Assembly (NCBI GenBank): GCA_003550325.1
Contig: QKWP01000051.1
Span: 540,550-604,549 of the forward strand
Source of the DNA: Gigaspora rosea
Taxonomy: Eukaryota > Glomeromycota > Glomeromycetes > Diversisporales > Gigasporaceae
DNA length: 64,000 nt
Direction: 5' to 3'
Shown: positions 1-9,881 of the stretch, piece after piece
Position numbering within the stretch: the first letter of the stretch is position 1
How the letters are laid out: every line of letters starts with the position of its first letter
Notes under the pieces: generated by a model
Told to the model about the DNA's origin: nothing
The model's database searches: none
What the model saw: the letters and a program-made list of their open reading frames with translations, nothing else
Translations under genes and position numbers: made by a program

Positions 1-151
1 TTTTTTCATAGGGCTTAGAAGTGAAGACTTCGTTATTTACTTGAAAAACGGGATCCGTTGTGCCACTTCGTATTTTGCAAATAAATTTACTAATCCACAA
101 AATGTTAAAAACAATGATTATTTGCATAATATGATACTTTATAGTTATTGG

Positions 152-265
152 TAGGGTTGTTAATGGAGTACTCCAGACATTAATAAAACATATAACCACT
201 TCTGGAGTGCTCCGGAGTGTGTTATATGTTTTATTATTGACTGGAGTGCTTCATTAACAACCCTA
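152..265. mobile_element. hAT-type MITE, 114 bp
   Basis: The ends are inverted repeats starting TAGGGTTGTTAATG and ending CATTAACAACCCTA, and an exact 8-bp duplication GTTATTGG flanks it (144-151 and 266-273). TAGGG ends with an 8-bp duplication are typical of the hAT superfamily. It has no coding capacity. It inserted into the left end of another inverted-repeat element (266-410). Confidence 0.85.
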
Positions 266-410
266 GTTATTGGATAGGTTATTTTCAATATCGTGAATAT
301 TTTTCTAGTCACATATTAATGTAAAGTTGAGAATCGGCTAATCAAATTTTATATCTAATATGCGATCAGAAAAATATTTACGAGATTGTAAACAAACCTA
401 TCCAATAACG
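266..410. mobile_element. Short inverted-repeat element (MITE remnant)
   Basis: The left end TTATTGGATAGGTT is repeated inverted at the right end (AACCTATCCAATAA, about 395-409), and the inner halves also pair around AAATATTT. It is probably an older MITE, split near its left edge by the hAT MITE at 152-265. No target duplication could be fixed. Confidence 0.55.
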
Positions 411-1013
411 TACTATTATAAAGTTGTCTGACGATTGAAAGTACGATTTAATTTCATACTGAACAATATGAAAAAAAATTGGATATTAGTATCATAAGAA
501 ACTGTACAATAATTGTTGAAATCATTCTTAATTTAATTGTGTGAAATTGTACCAACCGTCTTGTCAATCAATTGCTATATTTTAAAGTTAAATTAAATAT
601 ATAATACAGTATGTTCTGCAATTTACGTTCTTCGAGATTGGCATGTTATTCACCAATTTAAAAACAGTGGACGTTATTTTACAAAAATTTATTATAAAGG
701 AAAAATTCACAAAGTATAACTTAAATGTACATAATGCGTGAAGAAAGTTTAAAAAAGTATCTATTTATATCCACATTTCTCTGTAGATGTGACCTTTAGT
801 TGCAATTTATATTTTGAAAAAAGAAACGGCAGTTAAATCCGACTTTATTGAGTTGTTTTTTTGAGACAAATTGGAATGCTTTTGTTATATAATATTATTT
901 ATAAATCACTAACTTTCTAGTAAAAGGTTTTTTTTTTCGCAACCTTCGGCAAATTTTTTGTTAACGAGATCTTGCCTTGAAAATTGAGTACACATAACAA
1001 AGTTTTGTTTTTT
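411..1013. other. Gene-free AT-rich stretch
   Basis: No convincing reading frame, RNA gene or clear repeat was seen. Confidence 0.5.
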
Positions 1014-1146
1014 CATTAACCAATTGACACCAGCTAACAGCGAATCGGTCAATCCACAAAAACGAACTAGCAGTCGTGTAGCCTACGATCTGGCTTAGTC
1101 GAAAAGAGGCGGTTAGATTTGTCGAGTTAGGTTTACGGTCGTAGGT

Positions 1147-1335
1147 ATGCCTTCTTATACTTGGGTTGTTCACATTAACACTTATACTCAAAACCAAGGC
1201 TTGGAATTCACCACTTGGAACCAAAACCGGACAACAATCAACTGCAACTATCCAGGGGGAGTTGGACAAAACATCCAAGGTATTCCTCAGTACGTCGAGA
1301 AATCAACCGGACAGCGTAACGGTACAGTCACGTGA
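1147..1335 (+). other. Coding-like fragment of unknown identity
   Basis: A 62-codon open frame starting MPSYTWVVHINTY and containing TTINCNYPGGVGQN lies in sequence of more balanced base composition than its surroundings. It lies just upstream of the repeated block at 1474-1938, which also has a short open frame (AVHTID..GRLRIDRSHIYHY). The two may be decayed exons of one host gene. No family was recognised, so the function is unknown. Confidence 0.2.
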
Positions 1336-1473
1336 ACAATAAAGTACAATGAACAATTGTACCATTTATGCCACTTTAAATAGTAGATTGGGACTACTTC
1401 CATCAAGGGCGAAATGCCTTTATTATTTATATACTTACAATTACTTAAAGACAACGTATACATGGTATGCAGC

Positions 1474-1938
1474 AATACGTGATATCCTGATATCACTGAT
1501 GCATGTTATACAATTGACACAATATTTACAGGAGATACAACGAATACAAGAGATGCAACGTACCGGTAAACCTATTTTGGGTAAAAGATCACATAACAGT
1601 TGAATCGATGCCGCACCCACCAAGTGCTTACGAGGTACATTTCTGCGGTGCGGTTCACACAATCGATAGCACGGGTCGATTAAGAATCGATAGATCGCAC
1701 ATATACCACTATAACTCATACAGGACAGGGGGGTCCAAAAATTCCGGGTCGGGATACGTCGAATGCATCGGAATCATGTTCGGCTGGATCGGAATGTCCC
1801 AAGATCATAAAAATTTTTTACTAATAAGTAAAAAATGCCCAGCTGATAATTTTGCTATAAAGCTTGACTAAACGCCGACCTATATCCGACGCATCCGACC
1901 CGGAAATTGGGATAGCACTGTAAAAATCATACCAATAT
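1474..1938. repeat. Left copy of ~470 bp direct repeat flanking the giant element
   Basis: This block, from AATACGTGATAT to ATCATACCAATAT, recurs in the same orientation at 22897-23375 at about 94% identity by eye. A further short match (ATTAACCAATTGACACCAGC) lies upstream of both copies, at about 1015 and 22669. It could be an LTR-like terminal repeat of the giant element, or a host sequence duplicated before or during the insertion. The ends lack clear TG..CA LTR borders, so its role is open. Confidence 0.7.
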
Positions 1939-2274
1939 ATGTCACTCGACCCATCCCTTCACAATTATGAAATACACATATGGGATTTTGCCTCGCTGCT
2001 CACGTGGCCACCAGACATTTTCTAGAATCGTCAAACCGATTTTATGTCGACCTTCCGTGCTGTATAATCGGGCTATCGAAGCATTATTCGAGATAGCTAT
2101 CCGGACTACCATCTACCCCGTTTACCCCGTTCATCAACCTGAACCTAGTTTGCAAAAGTTGGACTAGCCCGACCAAACTTATGATTGAGTTTGAGTTTAG
2201 TATAAAGTTTTAATAATAAAATTTAGAATTTGAGTCTGGTCTGGACCAGACCAAACCCGGACCCAAACCTAGAA

Positions 2275-2480
2275 TTACTAGTTCATATGAACACTTGACT
2301 GAATCTGAACATGCTCATGAACTTATGAACTGAACCTGAACTGAACCTGAACCAGCTCTAAAAGTTCAATACTGAACCTGAACCTGAACATGTTTTAAAA
2401 AATGTTCAGGTTCAGGTTCAATACTGAACCTGAACCTGAACCTGAACTTGACCTAAGTTTAGTTCAGTTCAGGTTAATAG
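2275..2480. repeat. GAACCT hexamer repeat array
   Basis: Imperfect tandem GAACCT / AGGTTC units run in both orientations and meet in a palindrome near 2400-2430 (AGGTTCAATACTGAACCT). It is a low-complexity array, probably part of a decayed transposon. Confidence 0.7.
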
Positions 2481-2844
2481 GAACACTACACACCTTTACC
2501 TTGGAAAATTTAACTAACCACTATAACAAGAACAGCAAGCCATTCAGGCTATATTTAATCCAAAAAGTAGTAAGAAACCAGAGAAACTTGGTTATCTATG
2601 AACCACATACCATATAACTACCATTGAACTGATAAATCTCAAAAACTCATAATTAAAGAACAAGTGCTCAACAAACACAAAAAGGATCATACTCAACCAA
2701 TCATAATTATTCACCTACACAATCATTTAGAACAGAACTCAAAGTATTTCAACACTGAAATTCTAAAAACAATACAATACAGTACAGTAATTGAACAGAG
2801 AAAGGCATCCAACTTCGCCAAGACAAATTCTCAATAATTAACGC

Positions 2845-3447
2845 CAAAACTGCCTTAATACATCAAATAATATTATTCATAATATTAGTAATTTTAGCCG
2901 CAGAACAATATCAATATCAACAGAAAAATCGAACCATAGTACAAGCCGATATAGTAATTTCAGTACCAATACCACTGCAACACCAACTTTTACAATATCA
3001 AACGCCCAAGAAAATCCAAGTACAAAGCCAACAAACACCAAAATCACAATATTAGCTACATCTACAGATGCTCCAAGCAACAATATAAACAATACTTTAG
3101 CAATAGAAATTCTATCTACAATCACAGCCGCATTATCAATAATACCCATATTATTAGGAATCTGTATTAGAAGAATTAGAAAAAGGAAATTAGCCTACAA
3201 GCGTAACTTAGCGCAAGCACCAATAGGAATGAGTCAAACACCATTTACAACACCATTAGATATAAACAATATCAACATAGAACAGTTACCCAACAATTAT
3301 CACAATTACAAAACAACCAACCACCGAGATACAAGTAGAAAGGCGCACCCAAAACATAACATTTTAATACCTTACCGCGCCAAAAACAACAATACTAGTG
3401 TAACTATATATGAACTACTCCATTCAGGAACCTTCATTTATAAATAA
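2845..3447 (+). other. Element part: single-pass membrane protein 1
   Basis: The open frame encodes a Ser/Thr/Asn-rich stretch, one hydrophobic segment (about 3105-3165, ILSTITAALSIIPILLGI), then a basic cluster RRIRKRK and a polar tail. The same plan (Thr-rich outside, one helix, basic inside) recurs in the next three parts, so these look like paralogues or a functional set. No start codon is obvious. No family was recognised; an envelope-like or movement-like role is only a guess. Confidence 0.4.
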
Positions 3448-3531
3448 TTTAATTAGAAATATTAGAACAAACCAAAGCATATACCCACGTGATCAAATTC
3501 GCAAACACAAATATTCTTTCACATACAATCT

Positions 3532-3762
3532 ATGACCACCATCCAAACTTTTGTACCAACAACAATCGATAACACTTCAGGAGATATATCAAAGAACCCC
3601 TTAGCATACTCATTGTTACAAGTACTAATTATAGTAATATTTATCTATATATTAACAATTACTATTTGCTGTATAACAATACAAAGGTATAAAAAGAGAT
3701 TATACAAAAGACATCTGAACGTATCATATGAAGCTCAATACAACGGCTCAGGCTGCTGCTAA
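3532..3762 (+). CDS. Element part: small membrane protein 2 (76 aa)
   Basis: An N-terminal Thr-rich ectodomain (about residues 1-25) is followed by a strong hydrophobic segment (about 28-50, LLQVLIIVIFIYILTITI), a basic stretch (RYKKRLYKRH) and a Cys-ending tail. It ends directly before the ATG of the next ORF (stop 3760-3762, start 3763). It is one of a set of four similar small proteins at the 5' end of the element. Function is unknown; topology suggests a type I or III single-pass protein. Confidence 0.55.
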   Translation: MTTIQTFVPTTIDNTSGDISKNPLAYSLLQVLIIVIFIYILTITICCITIQRYKKRLYKRHLNVSYEAQYNGSGCC

Positions 3763-4071
3763 ATGAATCAAACCCAAGAACAACCAATTACACCAATCTC
3801 ACCAGAAACTGCTATATTTATAACACTTACTGTTATAAGCATCGCATTAATAGTACTTATTATTATCTGTGTACACAAAAGCTGTAATAAAAGAAAACAA
3901 AGAAACTTAAGAAGAAACAACAGAATACCAGATTTCCAACAAGGACAACACGAACTAAGAACTCTAGCACCAGACCAAATCAATAGTTTACCACCTGATC
4001 AACAACGAAAACTTAGACAATACCAACATGCACTCCAACAAGGAAACAATATCTTCAACAGAAGAAGATAA
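3763..4071 (+). CDS. Element part: small membrane protein 3 (102 aa)
   Basis: A short Pro/Thr-rich N-terminus is followed by a hydrophobic segment at about residues 17-37 (FITLTVISIALIVLIIICV), then a long Arg/Gln-rich tail ending NRRR. The start codon directly follows the stop of the previous ORF, and the next ATG directly follows its own stop. This packing suggests coupled translation from one transcript. Unknown family; same plan as its neighbours. Confidence 0.55.
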   Translation: MNQTQEQPITPISPETAIFITLTVISIALIVLIIICVHKSCNKRKQRNLRRNNRIPDFQQGQHELRTLAPDQINSLPPDQQRKLRQYQHALQQGNNIFNRRR

Positions 4072-4411
4072 ATGAGTCAACAGTTCTCACTCGTAACAAT
4101 ATCAGTACCTACAATAACTCAGTCAATAACCCAGACCTTAAACATAACAACCCAAACAGCAAAACAACAACTATATTTCAGATAACTACAGCTACTGCAA
4201 CAGTAACACCTTCATACTTTCAAGATCAGAACGTAATAATTGAAGATATAGTAATAGCATTAATAGCAGTATTCATATTTATATTAGCAGTATACTTCAA
4301 ATATAGACAAAGACTTAATAATAAACTTAAATTAGCAGAAAAAGAACAACAAAGAATATATCAACTTGCATCAGCAATTGATAGAACTATAACACCAGTA
4401 ACAATAGCTTA
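4072..4411 (+). other. Element part: small membrane protein 4
   Basis: This stretch opens with an ATG directly after the stop of the preceding ORF and a Thr/Gln-rich sequence. It then encodes a hydrophobic segment (IVIALIAVFIFILAVYF, about 4246-4300) and a basic, helical tail. It ends in a TAATG overlap with the next ORF (4410-4414). The plan matches the three parts upstream. Function unknown. Confidence 0.4.
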
Positions 4412-4738
4412 ATGAATAATAACAACATCAACTTATTAAACCCTGAAGAATACCTCAAAGATATTGAAAATAGAATCAAAGAACTCAGAAATATTGATTT
4501 AGGACCCAAAAAGTACAAACAGTTAGAGCAACAAGAAGAGATAATATTTCAACAAAGCAAGGTCATAATTGATCAAAATAAATCTGCAAGAGCAGAACTA
4601 GTACAAGCATATATTATCAACTGTATAAGGAAAGAAGAACCTGAAGAATATATTAACAACATTATAAAAGTATATAAACAGGACCTAGAATATTTAACCA
4701 GAATCACGAACCAAAAATACCTGAATGCAACACAGTAA
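4412..4738 (+). CDS. Element part: charged helical protein (108 aa)
   Basis: An acidic/basic, probably coiled-coil protein with no membrane segment (starts MNNNNINLLNPEEYL). Its ATG overlaps the preceding stop by one base, and its 3' end overlaps the next ORF by 14 bases. It lies between the membrane-protein block and the gag-like ORFs, so a structural role is possible. No family recognised. Confidence 0.5.
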   Translation: MNNNNINLLNPEEYLKDIENRIKELRNIDLGPKKYKQLEQQEEIIFQQSKVIIDQNKSARAELVQAYIINCIRKEEPEEYINNIIKVYKQDLEYLTRITNQKYLNATQ

Positions 4739-5192
4739 CACAATTAAACTCACAAACCAAGAACTCAACTACTGGCTAACGATATATCCAAATACATATT
4801 ATCACAACTCAAGAAAAAGAGAATTACAAGACCAATTCAAAAGATATTTTGATAGCATACCTTCATATCAAACAACATTAACAATAAGGGAATACGATAC
4901 ATTCGTGAAAGTAATTAACGCACTACGAACCCTTGAAGACGAATATAAAAAGGAACTTGAAAAGATATCAAAGAAAAAGAAAGAAAATCAGAAGAAATTC
5001 CTTGATAAACTTAAGAAATTCCCAGAAATAAAAGACTCATTAACCTATATAACTATTGGACATATTTCTAAAGAAAAAGAAGTATTAAAGAAAGGACTTG
5101 AACTAGAAAACTTACATATCAAAGATTATATACAATTTTGTCTATATACAGAAATTAAACCAAACTTTGACGCACAATGGCAGGCGCTATAG
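4725..5192 (+). CDS. Element part: Lys/Glu-rich helical protein (155 aa)
   Basis: Mostly helical, with a lysine-rich coil in the middle (about residues 65-100, KKELEKISKKKKENQKKF) and a C-terminal segment ending in NFDAQW. It overlaps the ORFs on both sides (14 and 16 bases). Position directly before the CCHC-bearing gag-like part suggests a matrix- or assembly-type role; this is inference from position only. Confidence 0.5.
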   Translation: MQHSNTIKLTNQELNYWLTIYPNTYYHNSRKRELQDQFKRYFDSIPSYQTTLTIREYDTFVKVINALRTLEDEYKKELEKISKKKKENQKKFLDKLKKFPEIKDSLTYITIGHISKEKEVLKKGLELENLHIKDYIQFCLYTEIKPNFDAQWQAL

Positions 5193-6363
5193 AATTTCCA
5201 GACCTCAACAAAATTAACTTTAAAACTTTAATGAATGGAATGATACTCAATGGCTCAAATTGGGTACAATTTATAAACCATTTCGAACATGCAATACAAG
5301 TATATGTACTACTGGACCTATTAACAACAGGACACTTTACTGGAAACTATAATAATAGATATAATAGATTTGACTTAGGAGACATAGCTAACAAGATTGC
5401 AGGAAATGCAGACGCAAAAGGAGCATATAATGTAATATTCATGAAAAACTTAATACATAAATTAGCAGTATCATGCTTTGACTATAACAGATATATATTA
5501 TATGAAACACATAAAAATGATTTAGCATTGTACTTTCCAAGCGACTTCAATAGAGTGGCTAGAAGAAAAAGACATGATTGGGAATCAGTGGAAGATGACC
5601 CAACAACAATCCTATTAGATAAAACTTATTTCCAGAAGAAATGGACATACACTTCGCCGTAGCACATAATGGAGGAATAGGACAAGGAAACTTAATATGT
5701 CAAAATGCAGATGGATGATTAAGACAAGTATCATTTAGATTATGGTTTGATAAAGTGTTTATAACACCAAAAATGATTAAAGAAAAGCAGAAACAGTTCA
5801 ACAAAATGAGATTTGAACCAAGATATCTAATTGAAATAGATGAAGCAGCAAACTTCCAAACCAAATTCAACCGCGACTTAGCACTATGTAGAAACAATAC
5901 ATCATTCTTAGGAGGACTACAAATATTATTAGAAGGAATGTTACCAAATGGATGACATGAACTAGAAGACTATAAAAGCCAAATAAACTTAATTAATAAT
6001 GAAATTACAGATACACCAGCATTCTTTACAGCACTATCAAGAGTGTATGACTATTATAAATCAGGAAAAGTAGGAGAATATTTTAGAAACCAATCAGAAA
6101 AGAAACAAATGAACTTCCTAAATAAACAAAGAGAATTCTATGATGATGAAAAGAAGAAAAAAGAAAATAGATTCAAAAAGAATGAATTTGCAATAGTATC
6201 CCTCAAAAACATGAAATGTTATAATTGCGGAAGAAAAGGACATCTTATGAGTGACTGTAGATCCAAAAAACAAGATAAAGGATATAACAAAGGAAAGAAA
6301 TTCTCAAAAGAAAGATTCTCAAAAGATAGAAGTAGAAAAGAATTTAACAAGAAAGGAGATTGA
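5177..6363 (+). pseudogene. Element part: gag-like capsid region with CCHC knuckle
   Basis: It begins MAGAIEFPDLNKINF. A mostly helical capsid-like region is followed by a nucleocapsid-like, Lys/Arg-rich tail that holds a zinc knuckle, CYNCGRKGHLMSDC (CX2CX4HX4C, about 6219-6260). Such knuckles bind packaged RNA in Ty3-type and viral Gag proteins. No capsid family could be named by eye. The part is broken. Confidence 0.6.
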
Positions 6364-6897
6364 TATATGGACAAAAAGGAAGAACATGGAAATCCAGAGA
6401 AGACTATAAAAAATGGAAAGAATCAAAGAAAAGAAAAGACTCACCCTAGCCTTTTAGAACTAAAGAAGAAAGATTTAAGAAATCATCATTTCACCCAAAA
6501 GACTCATCAGGACAATACGAAAAGAAATATAAACTATTCAATAAAGAAAAATACAAGGATAAAAAAAGTGGTGTGATCACTGTAAAACAGACACACATTT
6601 TACCAATAGCTGTTATAAATACCGAAAGGACGTAGAAGAAGTAGAAGACCCAATAGTATTTAACCTTGAAAAATCAAGATAAAAAGAAGATTTTATGAAT
6701 ACATCCGATTCACAAAATTTAGAGAACAATATCATCTTGAAAATGAATACTCATCAAGTGATGAAGAATCACAATCTTATCAAGAACCAGAACAGTACGA
6801 ATCATCAAGCGAATCAGACGGATCTGATGAATATGAAAGTTATAACCTAGAAAAGAAAACCTCGGAAAGCGAAAATAAAAATAATTATTATTTCTAA
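6364..6897 (+). pseudogene. Element part: second CCHC knuckle and acidic Ser-rich tail
   Basis: A Lys-rich stretch leads to a second zinc knuckle (CDHCKTDTHFTNSC, about 6575-6616, CX2CX4HX4C). A very acidic Ser/Glu region (SSSDEESQSYQEPEQYESSS, about 6752-6810) follows. Acidic regions between nucleocapsid and protease occur in several Ty3 and pararetroviral Gag-Pol proteins. The part is broken. Confidence 0.45.
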
Positions 6898-7183
6898 ATA
6901 GGAGCATGCCCAATACTCATGAACAACTCTCTAAAATAAATAACGGCTGTATTGGAGAGTATGATAACAAACATTATAATAGTATAATTATCCATATCTA
7001 TATTCATGTACCAAAGAACTAGAAATATTTACCTTTAATAAAGAAAAATATTTTAACGAACCAAAATACTCTGCCTATCATAATTATGAAAAATTATTCT
7101 TTCCTGAACAAACAAAAATCAATAAGCTCAAACAAAAAGGAGCAAAAGGATTTTACTTTATAGTACTCGCAAACTGCATAATA

Positions 7184-7500
7184 ATGGAATTCAAACTAGA
7201 TGAAGGGACAACTAATACGTCAATGGGAATAAACCATGCAAAAAGATTAGGACTAGAAAAAATCATATCAAAACTAGCAATAGCAGAAGCAGTAGGAAGT
7301 GAAGTCAAAATAATAGGCAAAATAGTAGTCAATATCAAAATTAATGAATATTTAACATGTAATCTAAAGATAGATGTTCTAAACACAGAATCAAAATACA
7401 TCCTCCTTAGTAACAAACATCAATCACAAATAGGAATATCAAAAGATCAAAAGAATCATACTATTCTCATTAATAATGAATCTATACATAATCAAAGAGT
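7184..7500 (+). pseudogene. Element part: retropepsin-like aspartic protease region
   Basis: The layout resembles Ty3-type proteases: a short strand and active-site loop (FKLDEGTTNTSM), the usual following helix (HAKRLGLEKI), and near the end the hydrophobic strand before the last helix (SKYILLSNKHQSQIGISKD), which corresponds to the ILG-x-D/N region. It lies upstream of the polymerase as expected. Identification rests on pattern and position, so it is moderate. Confidence 0.5.
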
Positions 7501-7599
7501 TCTTATACACCAACACTACCGATCGAAGCAACCCAAAAACGGTAATGGCAATGCTCGGAGGCTACTGCCAAACCTATCTGAAGTATATTCTAAGGATAA

Positions 7600-8140
7600 A
7601 CCTAGCAGCAAGTTTCGAGTATCCACATTTTACCACGACCTTTCCTTTCTCCTAAGGCTAGTAAGAAGTTTCGAAAACCCACGGACGAGAGAAAAGGAAG
7701 TGAAGTAAAACAAGGCGCCCAACCAAATAAAAATGAACCCTCACCTAGCCAAGCATACCAATCCAAAGAAATTAAAGAAAAACTCAATATAGTTGAGGCG
7801 CCATTGTTATTATATTTACGAAGTGAAGTAAAACAAGGCACCCAACTAAATAAAAACATAACAAATAAACCTAAGAAACCTAATATAAATGAGAATACAT
7901 GACCAAGAAAAGAAAACAAAAATGAAGTAAAACAAAGAAGTAAAACAAGATATACTGACAGAAGAAGTAAAGTAAACAAGTACCTAAGCCTAATCCCAAA
8001 AATAAAGAAAACAAGGCACTTTAACAAAACCAAAAATGCTTCTACGATGTCAATAAAACAAAAGAAACTAGAAGATATTCCTAAAGAATTAAGTGAGATA
8101 ACTTGTAAAGAACATGAAAAAAGAATCAAATATGACTTAT
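7600..8140 (+). repeat. Element part: spacer with GAAGTGAAGTAAAACAAGG repeats
   Basis: Between the protease-like and endonuclease-like parts, the unit GAAGTGAAGTAAAACAAGG followed by CRCCCAAC recurs near 7698 and 7822, with degenerate copies near 7922-7975 (GAAGTAAAACAAG). The repeated block looks like a locally expanded linker or an insertion, with no domain recognisable in it. Confidence 0.5.
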
Positions 8141-8214
8141 TCACAATATCACATATTGATTCAAGTGCACTTTAACTGTTTTATAAACAGTGTGAAAGGA
8201 ACCAAAGTCAGAAG

Positions 8215-9160
8215 AAACTAATCGGAATAACCTGTGATGGACTATGAAAAGATATAGTCGAAGCTGTTATACAAACAGGAAGCAATATAATGTGCAATAT
8301 ATACCTGCAAAAGGAGATTTCAAAGATAAATTTGAACAGAATCAAATCACATTGATTAGAGGCATACCAGATATCGAAAATGATATCAAAATAATAGTAG
8401 GCAATAATCAATCTCAATTGAAGCTAGTAATACATGCTACAATTGGATTAGATTTAAGTGGTAATACATATAATAAGCAAGGTAACCTAAACTGGAGAAT
8501 AACCAGAATAATAGAAGAAGTGCAAAGAGCACCTAGAATTGGAGCCAGGAACTACGTACTTCATATTGGAACGGCTCAGAATAATAACAAAAGTGACGTA
8601 ATACAGAACCTGCAAGAAATATTAAAACAAACAAAAGACACTGGTGTCACAATATTATTAGAAAACTCAGCAGCAAATAAATGCTATGGTGCTACAATAG
8701 AAGAACTAATAGAAATTAGATCCAAGGTTCACAAAGAAAATCGTATAACAAAAACCTTGCAAATGGAAAAACAATAGATAGAGTTAAGTTGTGCTTTGAT
8801 ACACAATATTATTTTATAGCAGGAGCAGGTAGAACAACAAAAGACTATAAAAAAGTCTTAAACAAGTATAGAAAAGATATCCAACTTTGCCATATAAATA
8901 ATATGGTTCGCGCTAGAAAAATTAGAGACAAAAACGGCCGTACATACAAAATTAAAGAAACAATCTTTGGAAGTGAACATGATATCCACGAACACCTGCT
9001 AACGGGATTATTACCCCAAGAAATATTCAAAACCATGGTACAACAATGCAAAGGAGCTGCAATACTAGAAACACCCAGAAAGAAAGACTGGGATAAACAA
9101 GAACAAATAAAGGAGGTACAAACGCTGAGATATTATGCTATGGACATTATCATCAGATAA
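8215..9160 (+). pseudogene. Element part: endonuclease IV (Nfo)-like AP endonuclease
   Basis: The motif series of endonuclease IV appears in order: IHATIGLDLSG (family: H-A-P-Y-x-I-N-L), VLHIGTAQ (family: V-x-H-P-G), ILLENSAANK (family: L-E-N-T-A-G), LCFDTQYYFIAGA (family: C-L-D-T-C-H-x-F-A-A-G), LCHINNM (family: x-H-x-N-D-S), and near the end a GSEHDIHEHLLTGLL stretch (family: G-S-x-x-D-R-H-x-x-I-G-x-G). The family is a TIM-barrel enzyme with three Zn ions that nicks DNA at abasic sites. Cellular and large-virus copies are known; one inside a retroelement is not familiar to me. It sits between the protease-like and polymerase parts. The part is broken. Confidence 0.75.
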
Positions 9161-9590
9161 AGAACTAGAAAAAGAACTGTCAGACAGAATAAAGAAATTA
9201 AACGAATGGGACCCAAGAAAAGGCATACAATACAGTGACTTACCGATGGAAGTTATAAATAACTACCAAGAAAATCCAATAGATCCAATAGACTATTTAA
9301 TGAATTCAATGAAAAACCTAAGCTTAGAAAGAAAAGAGAGATATCAAAATCAACAAGAAGATGAAGCAAGAAAGAACATTTATAATGACAAAATAGGACA
9401 AATAACTCAGAAAATTAATGAAGTTAGAAACAAATACTCACCTCAAATTAAACCATCTACATCTAGAAAGAAAAATAAATCACCTACATTACCATTATTC
9501 TCAAATATATGGAATAAAACAAATAATGATCTAGAAGAAATCAAAAGAATACAAAAAAAAATGATTCAAAAGAACTCGTTACAGATCTAG
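9135..9590 (+). CDS. Element part: charged helical linker protein (151 aa)
   Basis: Lys/Glu/Asn-rich and helical, with no recognisable fold. It contains LPMEVINNYQENPIDPIDYL and a Lys/Arg-rich C-terminal half. It overlaps the 3' end of the endonuclease-like part. Probably a linker of the polyprotein or a separate small protein. Confidence 0.4.
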   Translation: MLWTLSSDKELEKELSDRIKKLNEWDPRKGIQYSDLPMEVINNYQENPIDPIDYLMNSMKNLSLERKERYQNQQEDEARKNIYNDKIGQITQKINEVRNKYSPQIKPSTSRKKNKSPTLPLFSNIWNKTNNDLEEIKRIQKKMIQKNSLQI

Positions 9591-9598
9591 AAAGACTA

Positions 9599-9877
9599 AT
9601 GGAAGATATAGCAGATATAGAAACAAAATATCTAAAATTAACAAGGATGGATGGAAAAGATGTACATAAAAATTGGAAAATGATACAAGAAATACCCACA
9701 CTACCAGAGAAAGTAAAGAACTATCCTGGAACTGAACGAGAAAAACTTTGGAATGCAATCCAATGGACTGATAGACAAAATGAGATAAGAATCCATAAAA
9801 AGAGAAGTAAGAAGGAAAGAGATAGAATACCAAAAAGATGTAGAAAAACAATTAAAAATAACACTAGACAAGTATAG
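9599..9877 (+). CDS. Element part: short Lys/Arg-rich ORF (92 aa)
   Basis: A strongly basic helical ORF (RIHKKRSKKERDRIPKR) lies between two other charged linker ORFs. It has no domain. It may be a broken-off piece of the same charged linker region as its neighbours. Confidence 0.3.
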   Translation: MEDIADIETKYLKLTRMDGKDVHKNWKMIQEIPTLPEKVKNYPGTEREKLWNAIQWTDRQNEIRIHKKRSKKERDRIPKRCRKTIKNNTRQV

Positions 9878-9881
9878 AAAA

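Noticed and set aside
1608-1871. 87-codon frame in the left direct repeat as a gene of its own
   Set aside because: The counterpart in the right repeat diverges in frame outside a short central phrase; it is more likely a decayed exon or chance frame within the repeat.
2877-3149. Hydrophobic minus-strand frame of 90 codons
   Set aside because: Complement of the Thr/Asn-rich plus-strand membrane-protein part; no support of its own.
7602-8144. 180-codon hydrophobic minus-strand frame opposite the giant element
   Set aside because: It is the complement of A-rich plus-strand coding and spacer sequence; Phe/Leu/Ser richness is an artefact of poly-purine on the other strand.
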